Source of the DNA: Sphaerimonospora cavernae
GTDB lineage: Bacteria; Actinomycetota; Actinomycetes; Streptosporangiales; Streptosporangiaceae
Length of the DNA: 64,000 bases
Direction of reading: 5' to 3'
Assembly (NCBI RefSeq): GCF_042435035.1
Contig: NZ_JBHMQT010000003.1
Location: 1 to 64,000 of the forward strand
The translations under genes were made by a program, and so were the position numbers. The notes under the pieces are model-generated. The model saw only the letters and a list, made by a program, of their open reading frames with translations. It was not told the origin of the DNA and searched no databases. Positions 16,987 through 22,604 of this stretch are shown in pieces; position 1 is the stretch's first letter; each line of letters begins with the position of its first letter.

Positions 16987-17259
16987 CGGCATTCGGCCAA
17001 TCGCGCGCCGATCCGGTCGGCCGAGGGCCGCTCCAGTGTGTCCACGATCTGCCCGTCGACCAGGAAGAGTGCGGTGTCGGCCCACGCCGCCGCCTCGGGG
17101 TCGTGTGTGACCATGACCACCGTCTGGCCGTACCCGTCGACCGCCTCCCGCAACAGCGCCAGCACCTCGCGCCCGGAGCCCCGGTCGAGGGCTCCTGTCG
17201 GCTCGTCGGCGAAGATCACCTCTGGCCTGCCGAGCAGCGCGCGGGCTATCGCCACCCGC
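16983..17259 (-). pseudogene. ABC transporter ATPase, 5'-truncated
   Basis: The reading frame enters at the end of the signature motif (RVAIARALLGRPEVIFADEPTG), includes Walker B, the D-loop region (ALDRGS) and the H-loop (VVMVTHDPEAAAWAD), and ends normally at the permease overlap. Walker A, the Q-loop and LSGGQ, about 130 residues, are absent. Upstream of about 17259 the DNA switches to the beginning of a PIN toxin in another frame. This is a deletion or recombination junction, not a frameshift. The chimeric frame that starts at 17330 (MSVDGAGF) reads the toxin DNA out of frame and is not a real N-terminus. Confidence 0.85.
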
Positions 17260-17320
17260 GCATCAGGTCCATCAACGAGAACGGGAACAGCACGTTGGTG
17301 TCGACGAAAACCCGCGCCAT
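17246..17320 (-). pseudogene. PIN-domain toxin, truncated after about 21 codons
   Basis: ATG 17320, 19 bases after the antitoxin stop, opens MARVFVDTNVLFPFSLMDLM and reaches a stop at 17246 after 24 codons. RVFVDTNVLFPFS is the first strand and first catalytic Asp of PIN ribonucleases paired with excisionase-type antitoxins. The remaining roughly 150 residues with the other acidic ligands are missing, replaced by ABC ATPase sequence from about 17259. The toxin cannot be active. Confidence 0.8.
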
Positions 17321-17339
17321 CGACCGACACTCTCCCGCC

Positions 17340-17786
17340 TCAGTAGGGTAGATCCGCCTCTTCAGCGGTTTCTATGATCCTGCGACGGCCTTCGGCGCGG
17401 CGCTCGCGGCGAGCCTGGAACTCCAACACATCAGAGAGGAGGACCAAGCGGTGGCGGCTGCCGGGCAGATGCCGGGAGGGAATCTCTCCTTCGTCAAGCA
17501 ATCGTGCGACAAAGGGCCGCGATAGCCCCAGAATCTGGGCGACCTCGTTCGGGGTCAGGCGAGTCTCCACCGGGAGAGCGAAGATCGCGTTACCTTTGGC
17601 CAGATCGTGAGCTGCGGCCAGGACGAGATTCACAAGTGATTCAGGCAACACGATGTCACGACCGTCTGCCCTACGCAGTACAAGTTCGGCAGACCGGGCC
17701 GCGGTCTCGATATGGGCAAGCAACTCGCGGTCACCACTGTCAGCCTCGACGCGGGTGGCACGAGCAAGAACGCCTGTGCGGGACAC
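17340..17786 (-). CDS. Excisionase-type HTH antitoxin of the broken PIN toxin
   Basis: GTG 17786 lies 6 bases after GGGAGG (GTG 17792 sits too close to it), giving 148 residues. An N-terminal helical part is followed by a central LPESLVNLVLAAAHDLAKG. The MerR/excisionase-like HTH (TRLTPNEVAQILGLSRPFVARLLDEGEIPSRHLPGSRHRLVLLSDVLEF) comes next, with an Arg/Glu-rich tail (RRERRAEGRRRIIETAEEAD). This is the known partner of MARVFVDTNVLF-type PIN toxins, and the remains of that toxin follow 19 bp downstream. The antitoxin is intact although the toxin is lost, as expected if selection no longer requires the pair. Confidence 0.8.
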   Translation of the reverse strand: MSRTGVLARATRVEADSGDRELLAHIETAARSAELVLRRADGRDIVLPESLVNLVLAAAHDLAKGNAIFALPVETRLTPNEVAQILGLSRPFVARLLDEGEIPSRHLPGSRHRLVLLSDVLEFQARRERRAEGRRRIIETAEEADLPY

Positions 17787-17991
17787 GACCACCTCCCAGA
17801 TCGATATCTGAAATAAGTGTAACCTCCGTAGTGCGCGAATTCCATGTCCTGCGGCCCGTACGCTGAACGGCATGACCGCCCACGCCGATCCCGCAAGAGC
17901 AGAGCAGCAGGGAGAAAAGGCATCAGCTTCCGCCCTACGCAGCGAGGCCCCACCGATGCGGCCATCAGCGGCCGGGAGCGTTGATCGAGCT
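17787..17991. other. Intergenic stretch before the duplicated fragment
   Basis: This holds the antitoxin upstream region. On the plus strand an unrecognised short frame starts at ATG 17872 (MTAHADPARAEQQGEK) and runs out of frame into the duplicated fragment. It may be the stub of another cut gene, but nothing identifies it. Confidence 0.3.
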
Positions 17992-18164
17992 GCGGCACGG
18001 CCGACACCAAGGCCCAGGCGAAGTTCGCCGGTGGCGCCTTCGGTCTGATGACCGACGTGGTCGACTGCGCATACACCCGGCGGCCCGCCAACGCCTACAT
18101 CCAGGCGCAGGACGTGGTCTCCGGCCGCCAGTCGGCCCGCATCCCGGTCCGGGTCGGCTGCTGA
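17992..18164 (+). pseudogene. Duplicated 3' fragment of the secreted-protein gene
   Basis: The frame reads AKFAGGAFGLMTDVVDCAYT through ARIPVRVGC and then stops. It is nearly identical to the last 50 or so codons of the minus-strand gene at 18967-19656 but lies on the plus strand, without a start or signal peptide. I count five mismatches in about 163 bases, with 121 bases (18007-18127) perfect. The copy loses the final AVL codons. It is a recent inverted duplication. Confidence 0.9.
18007..18127 (+). repeat. Left arm of a 121-bp perfect inverted repeat
   Basis: This stretch is the exact reverse complement of 19013-19133; similarity continues for about 20 bases to the left and 35 bases to the right with a few mismatches. 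The 885 bp between the arms carry the ABM monooxygenase gene and the proline iminopeptidase stub. Homologous recombination between the arms would flip that segment. Confidence 0.9.
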
Positions 18165-18192
18165 CCGTCTCCGGACCGTACGACGGATCCAG

Positions 18193-18230
18193 GGAAAAGG
18201 GCCCGGCCGCTCACGCACCGGGCCTTTCCA
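18193..18230 (+). terminator. Terminator-like hairpin after the duplicated fragment
   Basis: The arms aaaagggcccgg and ccgggccttt, with one bulged G, enclose an 11-nt loop. This lies 29 bases after the fragment's stop on the same strand. It is not a copy of the hairpin that follows the intact gene. Confidence 0.5.
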
Positions 18231-18286
18231 TGTCGGATCACAGGCTCAACGCAAGGTCGTCGCCCGCCGTGCGGTCGCCGACTGAG

Positions 18287-18619
18287 TCAATCGCTGCCGG
18301 GGACGGCCATCTCGCCGAGGAGGGACCAGTCGTCCTGCGGGACCTTCACGTTGACGATCCGAGGTGTCTCGGCGAGGTACTGCGGGAGCGTCCGCTGAGC
18401 CTGCTTGAAGTGCTCGGACCTGACGTGCGCCGCACCGGCCTCGTCGTCGCGGAACGCCTCGACCAGGACGTACTCGGCCGCGTCGTCCAGGCTGCGCGAC
18501 CAGTCGAACCACAGGCAGCCCGGCTCGGCCCGGGTCGCCCGGGTGAACTCATCGACGATCTCGTGCCAACGGGCCGCATGCTCGGGCCGTACACGGAACT
18601 TCGCGGTAATGAAGATCAT
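18287..18619 (-). CDS. Antibiotic-biosynthesis-monooxygenase-fold protein (YgiN-like)
   Basis: The 110-residue protein has the ferredoxin-like ABM fold: MIFITAKFRVRPEHAARWHEIVDEFTRATRAEPGCLWFDWSRS, a beta strand EYVLVEAFRDDEAGAAHVRSEHFK, and a C-terminal strand after PRIVNVKVP. The pattern AEPGCL.F and H..S.HFK is that of YgiN-type putative quinol monooxygenases. No biosynthetic cluster surrounds it, so a redox or detoxification role is likelier than antibiotic synthesis. It sits alone between the two inverted repeat arms. Confidence 0.75.
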   Translation of the reverse strand: MIFITAKFRVRPEHAARWHEIVDEFTRATRAEPGCLWFDWSRSLDDAAEYVLVEAFRDDEAGAAHVRSEHFKQAQRTLPQYLAETPRIVNVKVPQDDWSLLGEMAVPGSD

Positions 18620-18758
18620 TTAATCTGTCCCGGCAGTAGACGTACTCGGATGCCATCCAGTCTGCCCGCCGGCGAATCGGCACCATCGTTCGCGTCAGCC
18701 GTACAAGCCGTCGAGCCGGACTGACTCGCGCCAGAGTGGCGCCGGCGAGATAACCGTA
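18620..18758. other. Intergenic stretch upstream of the pip stub
   Basis: Between the ABM start and the operator-like palindrome I see no gene. It should contain the promoter of the minus-strand ABM gene. Confidence 0.3.
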
Positions 18759-18784
18759 GTTGTGAGAACTGTACTTCTCTCAAC
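18759..18784 (+). promoter_or_regulatory. Operator-like palindrome before the pip stub
   Basis: The arms gttgtgagaa (18759-18768) and ttctctcaac (18775-18784) pair at 9 of 10 positions around ctgtac. It ends 13 bases before the GTG of the truncated proline iminopeptidase and overlaps where its transcript would begin. Confidence 0.45.
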
Positions 18785-18797
18785 CTGGAGGTCCCTC

Positions 18798-18872
18798 GTG
18801 TCTGAGCTCTATCCGCCGATCGAGCCGTACGAGAGCGGGATGCTCGACGTCGGAGACGTCACCCGTGACTGA
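18798..18872 (+). pseudogene. pip: Proline iminopeptidase, first 24 codons only
   Basis: The GTG at 18798 is preceded by CCTGGAGG and opens SELYPPIEPYESGMLDVGD, the highly characteristic N-terminus of prolyl aminopeptidases of about 310 residues. After VGD the family sequence is lost and a stop follows within four codons. The promoter, ribosome binding site and first strands survive but the alpha/beta hydrolase core is deleted. It shows that a functional pip gene once lay here and was removed in the same scarred region. Confidence 0.75.
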
Positions 18873-18911
18873 GTCGTATGGCCGTCTGGCCGTATGAGCC
18901 GGGAAAGGTGC

Positions 18912-18936
18912 GGACCGGCCCGGGTGGGACCGGTCC
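18912..18936 (-). terminator. Terminator of the secreted-protein gene
   Basis: The arms ggaccgg (18912-18918) and ccggtcc (18930-18936) flank an 11-nt loop, 30 bases past the stop on the minus strand, followed by CACCTTTCCC. Confidence 0.5.
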
Positions 18937-18966
18937 TTCGCTGCCTTGAGGGATCCGTCTGAGCGG

Positions 18967-19656
18967 TCAGAGGACGGCGCAGCCGACGCGGACAGGGATG
19001 CGGGCCGACTGACGGCCGGAGACCACGTCCTGCGCCTGGATGTAGGCGTTGGCGGGCCGCCGGGTGTATGCGCAGTCGACCACGTCGGTCATCAGACCGA
19101 AGGCGCCACCGGCGAACTTCGCCTGGGCCTTGGCGTTGGCCGTGCCGCTCCAGAAGAGCTTCCCGGTGTTGTACCGGATGGTCAGCCGGACCATGCCGAA
19201 GTTGAAGTGGTCGCCATTGATCTTGATGAGCTGGGTGTCGTCGACACCGTATGCCCTGAAGTAGCGGGTGGCCCAGACGCGGGCCTTGACCTTGCGCTCG
19301 TCGTCCAGCTTGTTGTCGGTCTTGGCCTGGCTGCGGGTGGCCGGGACGACGCAGACGTCGTCGCCGTTGTAGGCCTCGCGCCAGACGTAACCGGTCACGC
19401 AGGTGTGCGGGCCGTAGACGCCGTCGGTCCAGCGGTCCGCAGCCACATTGTTGTCGGCCTTGGTCTGGGTGCGGGTGGCCGGGGTGACGCAGACGACGTC
19501 GCCCACGCGGGCCTCCCGCCAGACGTAGCCCTGCAGGCAGGTGTCGGGTCCGTAGTCGCCGCCGGCGGAGGCCGGGCCGGCCATCAGCGTGAGGGGGGCG
19601 GTGACGGCGAGGCCGGTGATCGCGGCGGCGGCCAGACCGGTGAGGGTGCGCTTCAT
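18967..19656 (-). CDS. Secreted protein with two Cys-containing repeats
   Basis: The 229-residue precursor has a signal peptide (MKRTLTGLAAAAITGLAVTAPLTLMAGPASA, cleavage after ASA). Two tandem repeats of about 42 residues follow: YGPDTCLQGYVWREARVGD with VCVTPATRTQ, and YGPHTCVTGYVWREAYNGD with VCVVPATRSQ. Each has two Cys that could form a disulfide. The rest is an all-beta-looking C-terminal domain (RVWATRYFRAYGVDDTQ to IPVRVGCAVL) that I do not recognise. The repeat occurs in other actinobacterial exported proteins; its role is unknown. The 3' end is duplicated, inverted, at 17992-18164. Confidence 0.7.
   Translation of the reverse strand: MKRTLTGLAAAAITGLAVTAPLTLMAGPASAGGDYGPDTCLQGYVWREARVGDVVCVTPATRTQTKADNNVAADRWTDGVYGPHTCVTGYVWREAYNGDDVCVVPATRSQAKTDNKLDDERKVKARVWATRYFRAYGVDDTQLIKINGDHFNFGMVRLTIRYNTGKLFWSGTANAKAQAKFAGGAFGLMTDVVDCAYTRRPANAYIQAQDVVSGRQSARIPVRVGCAVL
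19013..19133 (-). repeat. Right arm of the 121-bp perfect inverted repeat
   Basis: Exact reverse complement of 18007-18127; this arm lies inside the intact secreted-protein gene, so an inversion would exchange the end of that gene with the fragment's end. Confidence 0.9.
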
Positions 19657-19819
19657 CGTGTTCTCCCTGAGGCGGAGTCGGGGCGGGTCCCGGTCTGGCC
19701 GTCGCCGCCCGGGGGTTTCGCTTACACCTCAGTGATACGGGCCCCCGCCTGCACATCCCTTGACCGCCACTTACCGGCACGCCATGCAAGCAACCTGCAA
19801 GCCGCACCGGCGACTGGTC

Positions 19820-19866
19820 TTGCCGGGATTTTACTCGGCTACGTATACTCGTGGACGAGTAGTCGT
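19820..19866 (+). promoter_or_regulatory. PadR promoter with overlapping operator palindrome
   Basis: TTGCCG (19820-19825) and TATACT (19844-19849), 18 bp apart, form a good sigma-70-type promoter. The perfect palindrome tactcgt-gg-acgagta (19846-19861) overlaps the -10 and extends to 10 of 12 matched pairs over 19841-19866. A repressor bound there would block the promoter, as in PadR autoregulation. Confidence 0.65.
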
Positions 19867-19878
19867 AGGCGAGGTGAT

Positions 19879-20529
19879 GTGGTGGCCAGGCAGCGAAGAG
19901 TGGGGAACCTGCTGGCGCTCGCCGTGCTCTCGGTCCTCGTCCAACGGCCGATGCATCCGTACGAGATGGCCTCGGTGCTGCGCGCACGCGGCAAGGACGA
20001 GGACATGCCCATCAAGTGGGGATCGCTCTACACGGTGGTGCGGAACCTGGACAAGCATGGCCTCATCGAGGCGATCGAGAGCACGCGGCAGGGTGGCCGC
20101 CCCGAGCGCACGATCTACCGGATCACCGATGCCGGGCTGGAGGAGCTCGAGGACTGGGCGCGCGAGCTGGTCTCCACTCCGGAGCGGGAGCAGCCGAGGT
20201 TCAAGGCCGGGCTGTCCGTCATGGGGGCCCTTTCGCCGGACGAGGTCGTCGACCTGCTGCGTCGGCGACTCGCCAGGCTGGAGGCGGACCTGGCCGAGCG
20301 GCGCGAGACACTCGCCCGCGAGCTCCACGAGATCCCGCGGCTGTTCCTCGTCGAGACGGAGTACGAGCTCGCCATCCAGGAGGCGGAGACGGCCTGGGTC
20401 CGGGCCCTCATCGGCGAGCTCGTCACCGGGACCTTCCCGGACCTCGCCGCGTGGCGGGACTTCCACGGCACCGGCCACATCCCGCCCCAGCTGACCGACA
20501 TCGCGGAAAGGGGCGCCACAACCGACTGA
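19879..20529 (+). CDS. PadR-family transcriptional regulator
   Basis: GTG 19879 (or 19882) after GGCGAGG gives about 216 residues. The N-terminal winged helix has LLALAVLSVLVQRPMHPYEMASVLRARG, IKWGSLYTVVRNLDKHGLI and ERTIYRITDAGLEEL, all PadR hallmarks. The C-terminal helical part (RRRLARLEADLAERR, ETAWVRALIGEL) is the dimerisation domain of PadR-s2-type members. The palindrome over its promoter suggests self-repression relieved by a ligand. The downstream hydrolase, 221 bp away beyond a hairpin, may be a target, though not clearly co-transcribed. Confidence 0.85.
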   Translation: MVARQRRVGNLLALAVLSVLVQRPMHPYEMASVLRARGKDEDMPIKWGSLYTVVRNLDKHGLIEAIESTRQGGRPERTIYRITDAGLEELEDWARELVSTPEREQPRFKAGLSVMGALSPDEVVDLLRRRLARLEADLAERRETLARELHEIPRLFLVETEYELAIQEAETAWVRALIGELVTGTFPDLAAWRDFHGTGHIPPQLTDIAERGATTD

Positions 20530-20560
20530 TCCACGGACGAAGGGCCCGACACAACGAAAA

Positions 20561-20594
20561 GGCCCAGCAGGGTGCGCCAACACCCCGCCGGGCC
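20561..20594 (+). terminator. Terminator after the PadR gene
   Basis: The arms at 20561-20574 and 20581-20594 (ggcccagcagggtg/caccccgccgggcc, 12 of 14 paired) surround a 6-nt loop, 31 bases after the stop. Confidence 0.6.
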
Positions 20595-20750
20595 CCGACC
20601 TCGAACCGAGACCCGCGGACGGGACCCGGCCACGAAGGTGGCAACCGCAAGGATAGCTGGGCTCCCCGCCACGGGCGGTTCGGACACATCCGAATCGAAC
20701 GCCCGGGGACCGGCTGCCACCGGCCCCGGCGATGACGCATGGGGAGAACC

Positions 20751-21647
20751 ATGACCGACGTAAGCGGCGTACGCACCTCGCGGCTCGACTCCGTGACCTC
20801 CGCCGACGACACCGTGATCGGTTACCGTACGGTCGGCCACCCGGGGACCGGAGCACGGCAGCCGGGAGTGGTGGTGCTGCATGGCGCGATGGAGTCGTCG
20901 CACAGCCATCTGCAACTCGCCGAGGCGCTGGCCGCCGATTTCACCGTCTATCTGCCCGACCGGCGCGGCCGGGGCATGAGCGGCCCGTGCGGAGCCGACC
21001 ACGGCATGGACAGGGAGCTCGAAGACCTCGACGCCGTCCTCACCGCGACCGGCGCCCGCGATCTCATCGGCGTGAGCTCGGGCGCGCTCATCACGCTCCG
21101 GGCGGCGCTCGACAATCCCTCGGTACGCCGGGCCGTCGTCTTCGAGCCTCCGCTGTCCGTGAACGGCTCGGCTCCCACCGACTGGCTGCCGCGCTATGAG
21201 GCGGAGATGGCCCGCGGCGACATCGCCGCCGCGCTGGTCACCGGCATGCTGGGGGCGCGGATGGGGCCGCCGGTGTTCGACCGCGTGCCCCGGCCCCTGC
21301 TCAAGCTGCTCACCAAGCTCACGATGGGCAGCGACGACCTTCCCGACGGGACCGGAGAGCCGTCGATGCGGACGCTCGCCCCGACCCTGCGCTGCGACCT
21401 GCGTCTCGTCAGCGAAGCCGCCGAGACGGTGGGGGGCTTCGCCGCGATCCGCGCCGAGGTGCTGCTGCTCGGCGGCGACCGAAGCCCGGCCTACCTGAAG
21501 ACCGCCCTCAATGCGCTCGAGAGGGTCCTCCCGCGTGTCGAACGGGTCGAGCTTCCCGGCCTCGGCCACGGCGCCACCGGGAACCGGAACAGGGGTGGCC
21601 GGCCGGAGTTGGTCGCGCAGGTCCTGCGCGCATTCCTCAAACCGTGA
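20751..21647 (+). CDS. Alpha/beta hydrolase
   Basis: ATG 20751 follows GGGGAGAACC and is preferred to the GTG at 20739. The 298-residue protein has the oxyanion segment VVVLHGAMESS, then TVYLPDRRGRGMSG. The nucleophile elbow GVSSG (Ser near residue 108) lies in DLIGVSSGALITL. A late LLLGGDRSPAYL with the Asp region and PGLGHGATGN with the catalytic His follow. The fold is that of small ester or lactone hydrolases; the substrate is unknown. It may be controlled by the upstream PadR protein, as hydrolases and efflux genes often are. Confidence 0.75.
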   Translation: MTDVSGVRTSRLDSVTSADDTVIGYRTVGHPGTGARQPGVVVLHGAMESSHSHLQLAEALAADFTVYLPDRRGRGMSGPCGADHGMDRELEDLDAVLTATGARDLIGVSSGALITLRAALDNPSVRRAVVFEPPLSVNGSAPTDWLPRYEAEMARGDIAAALVTGMLGARMGPPVFDRVPRPLLKLLTKLTMGSDDLPDGTGEPSMRTLAPTLRCDLRLVSEAAETVGGFAAIRAEVLLLGGDRSPAYLKTALNALERVLPRVERVELPGLGHGATGNRNRGGRPELVAQVLRAFLKP

Positions 21648-21659
21648 TCTCGCACTGCG

Positions 21660-21783
21660 CGCCTACTGCAAGATCACGCCATGCATAGGCGCAGGTCGGG
21701 CGGCATACCTGCGAGTATCTGCAAGATCAGGAATTGATTTATGCAGGCCAGGAGAGTGGCGTGCGAGTTTTCGCAAGATCACG
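21660..21783. repeat. Three direct repeats spaced about 52 bp
   Basis: The core gcaagatca starts at 21668, 21721 and 21773, each preceded by a gcg(a/c)g(t/c)-type run of 5-8 bases. The spacing is 53 and 52 bp. The second and third copies share gcgagt upstream of the core. The third covers the stop codon of plsC. Confidence 0.75.
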
Positions 21784-22528
21784 GCAGCGGTTCTGATCTC
21801 GGTTTTCGGGAGGCGGCGTCGAGGGCCGCGGCCTCCTCGGGGGTGGGGGCGGTGCCGCCGAGACGGGCGGGCTGCCACCACACCCCGGGCGGGATCTCCG
21901 GGTAGGTGCGCTGCGCCTCATCGAGCAGGTCCGACATCCGGCGCCGCAACTCGGCGGTGAGCTTGGCGATGTCGTCGTCGGATCCCGGGTTCAGGGGCTC
22001 GCCGACCAGGATCGTGATCGGGACGTGCCGCTGGAGCAGCTTGCGCGGCCGGCCCTTGGTCCACAGCCGCTGCCCGCCCCACACCGCGACCGGGATGATG
22101 GGGACCCCGGCTTCGACGGCCATCCGGATGGGACCGCTCTTGATGTCCTTGACGGTGAACGACCTGCTGATCGTCGCCTCGGCGAAGTTTCCGACGATCT
22201 CCCCGGACCGCAGGGCCCGTACGGCCGCGCGGAACGCACCTGCCCCGGCCGAACGGTCGACCGGGATGTGGTGCATGCCGCGCATCAGCGGACCCGACAC
22301 CCGGTGGGCGAACACCTCCTGCTTCGCCATGAACCGGACGAACCGCCGTGAGGGCCGGGCAGCCAGGCCCGCGAAGACGAAGTCGAGGTAGCTGACATGG
22401 TTGCTGACCAGGACCGCTCCCCCGGATCGCGGCACGCGCTCGGCGCCCTCGATCCGGATCCGCAGGTCCAGCAGTTTGAAGGCGGCCAGCACGGCGCGGA
22501 TCACCGGCGGGTACACGAGCTCGGACAT
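21779..22528 (-). CDS. 1-acyl-sn-glycerol-3-phosphate acyltransferase (PlsC family)
   Basis: The 249-residue membrane-associated enzyme transfers an acyl group to lysophosphatidate or a related acceptor in phospholipid synthesis. The catalytic HX4D motif is NHVSYLD (about 43-49). The substrate-binding block that is usually FPEGT reads NFAEATISRSF, keeping the Glu; FPEATISRSF is common in an actinobacterial subgroup, so only the Pro is unusual. VPIIPVAVWGGQRLW is motif IV. It is a single gene converging on the hydrolase, its stop lying inside a direct repeat. Confidence 0.85.
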   Translation of the reverse strand: MSELVYPPVIRAVLAAFKLLDLRIRIEGAERVPRSGGAVLVSNHVSYLDFVFAGLAARPSRRFVRFMAKQEVFAHRVSGPLMRGMHHIPVDRSAGAGAFRAAVRALRSGEIVGNFAEATISRSFTVKDIKSGPIRMAVEAGVPIIPVAVWGGQRLWTKGRPRKLLQRHVPITILVGEPLNPGSDDDIAKLTAELRRRMSDLLDEAQRTYPEIPPGVWWQPARLGGTAPTPEEAAALDAASRKPRSEPLP

Positions 22529-22604
22529 GTACGGAACGGTAACCTACGCACCAGTAGCTTCGATGATGAGGGCCGCCCGCAGGACATGGCCGGTCAGTGA
22601 CCGG

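Noticed and set aside
17872..18052. Short plus-strand frame MTAHADPARAEQQ... as a gene
   Set aside because: It changes to out-of-frame reading of the duplicated fragment, has no clear ribosome binding site and no recognisable family.
21779..22528. PlsC called inactive because FPEGT is changed
   Set aside because: The Glu and the HX4D motif are kept, and FPEATISRSF-type blocks are common in an actinobacterial subgroup, so activity is likely.
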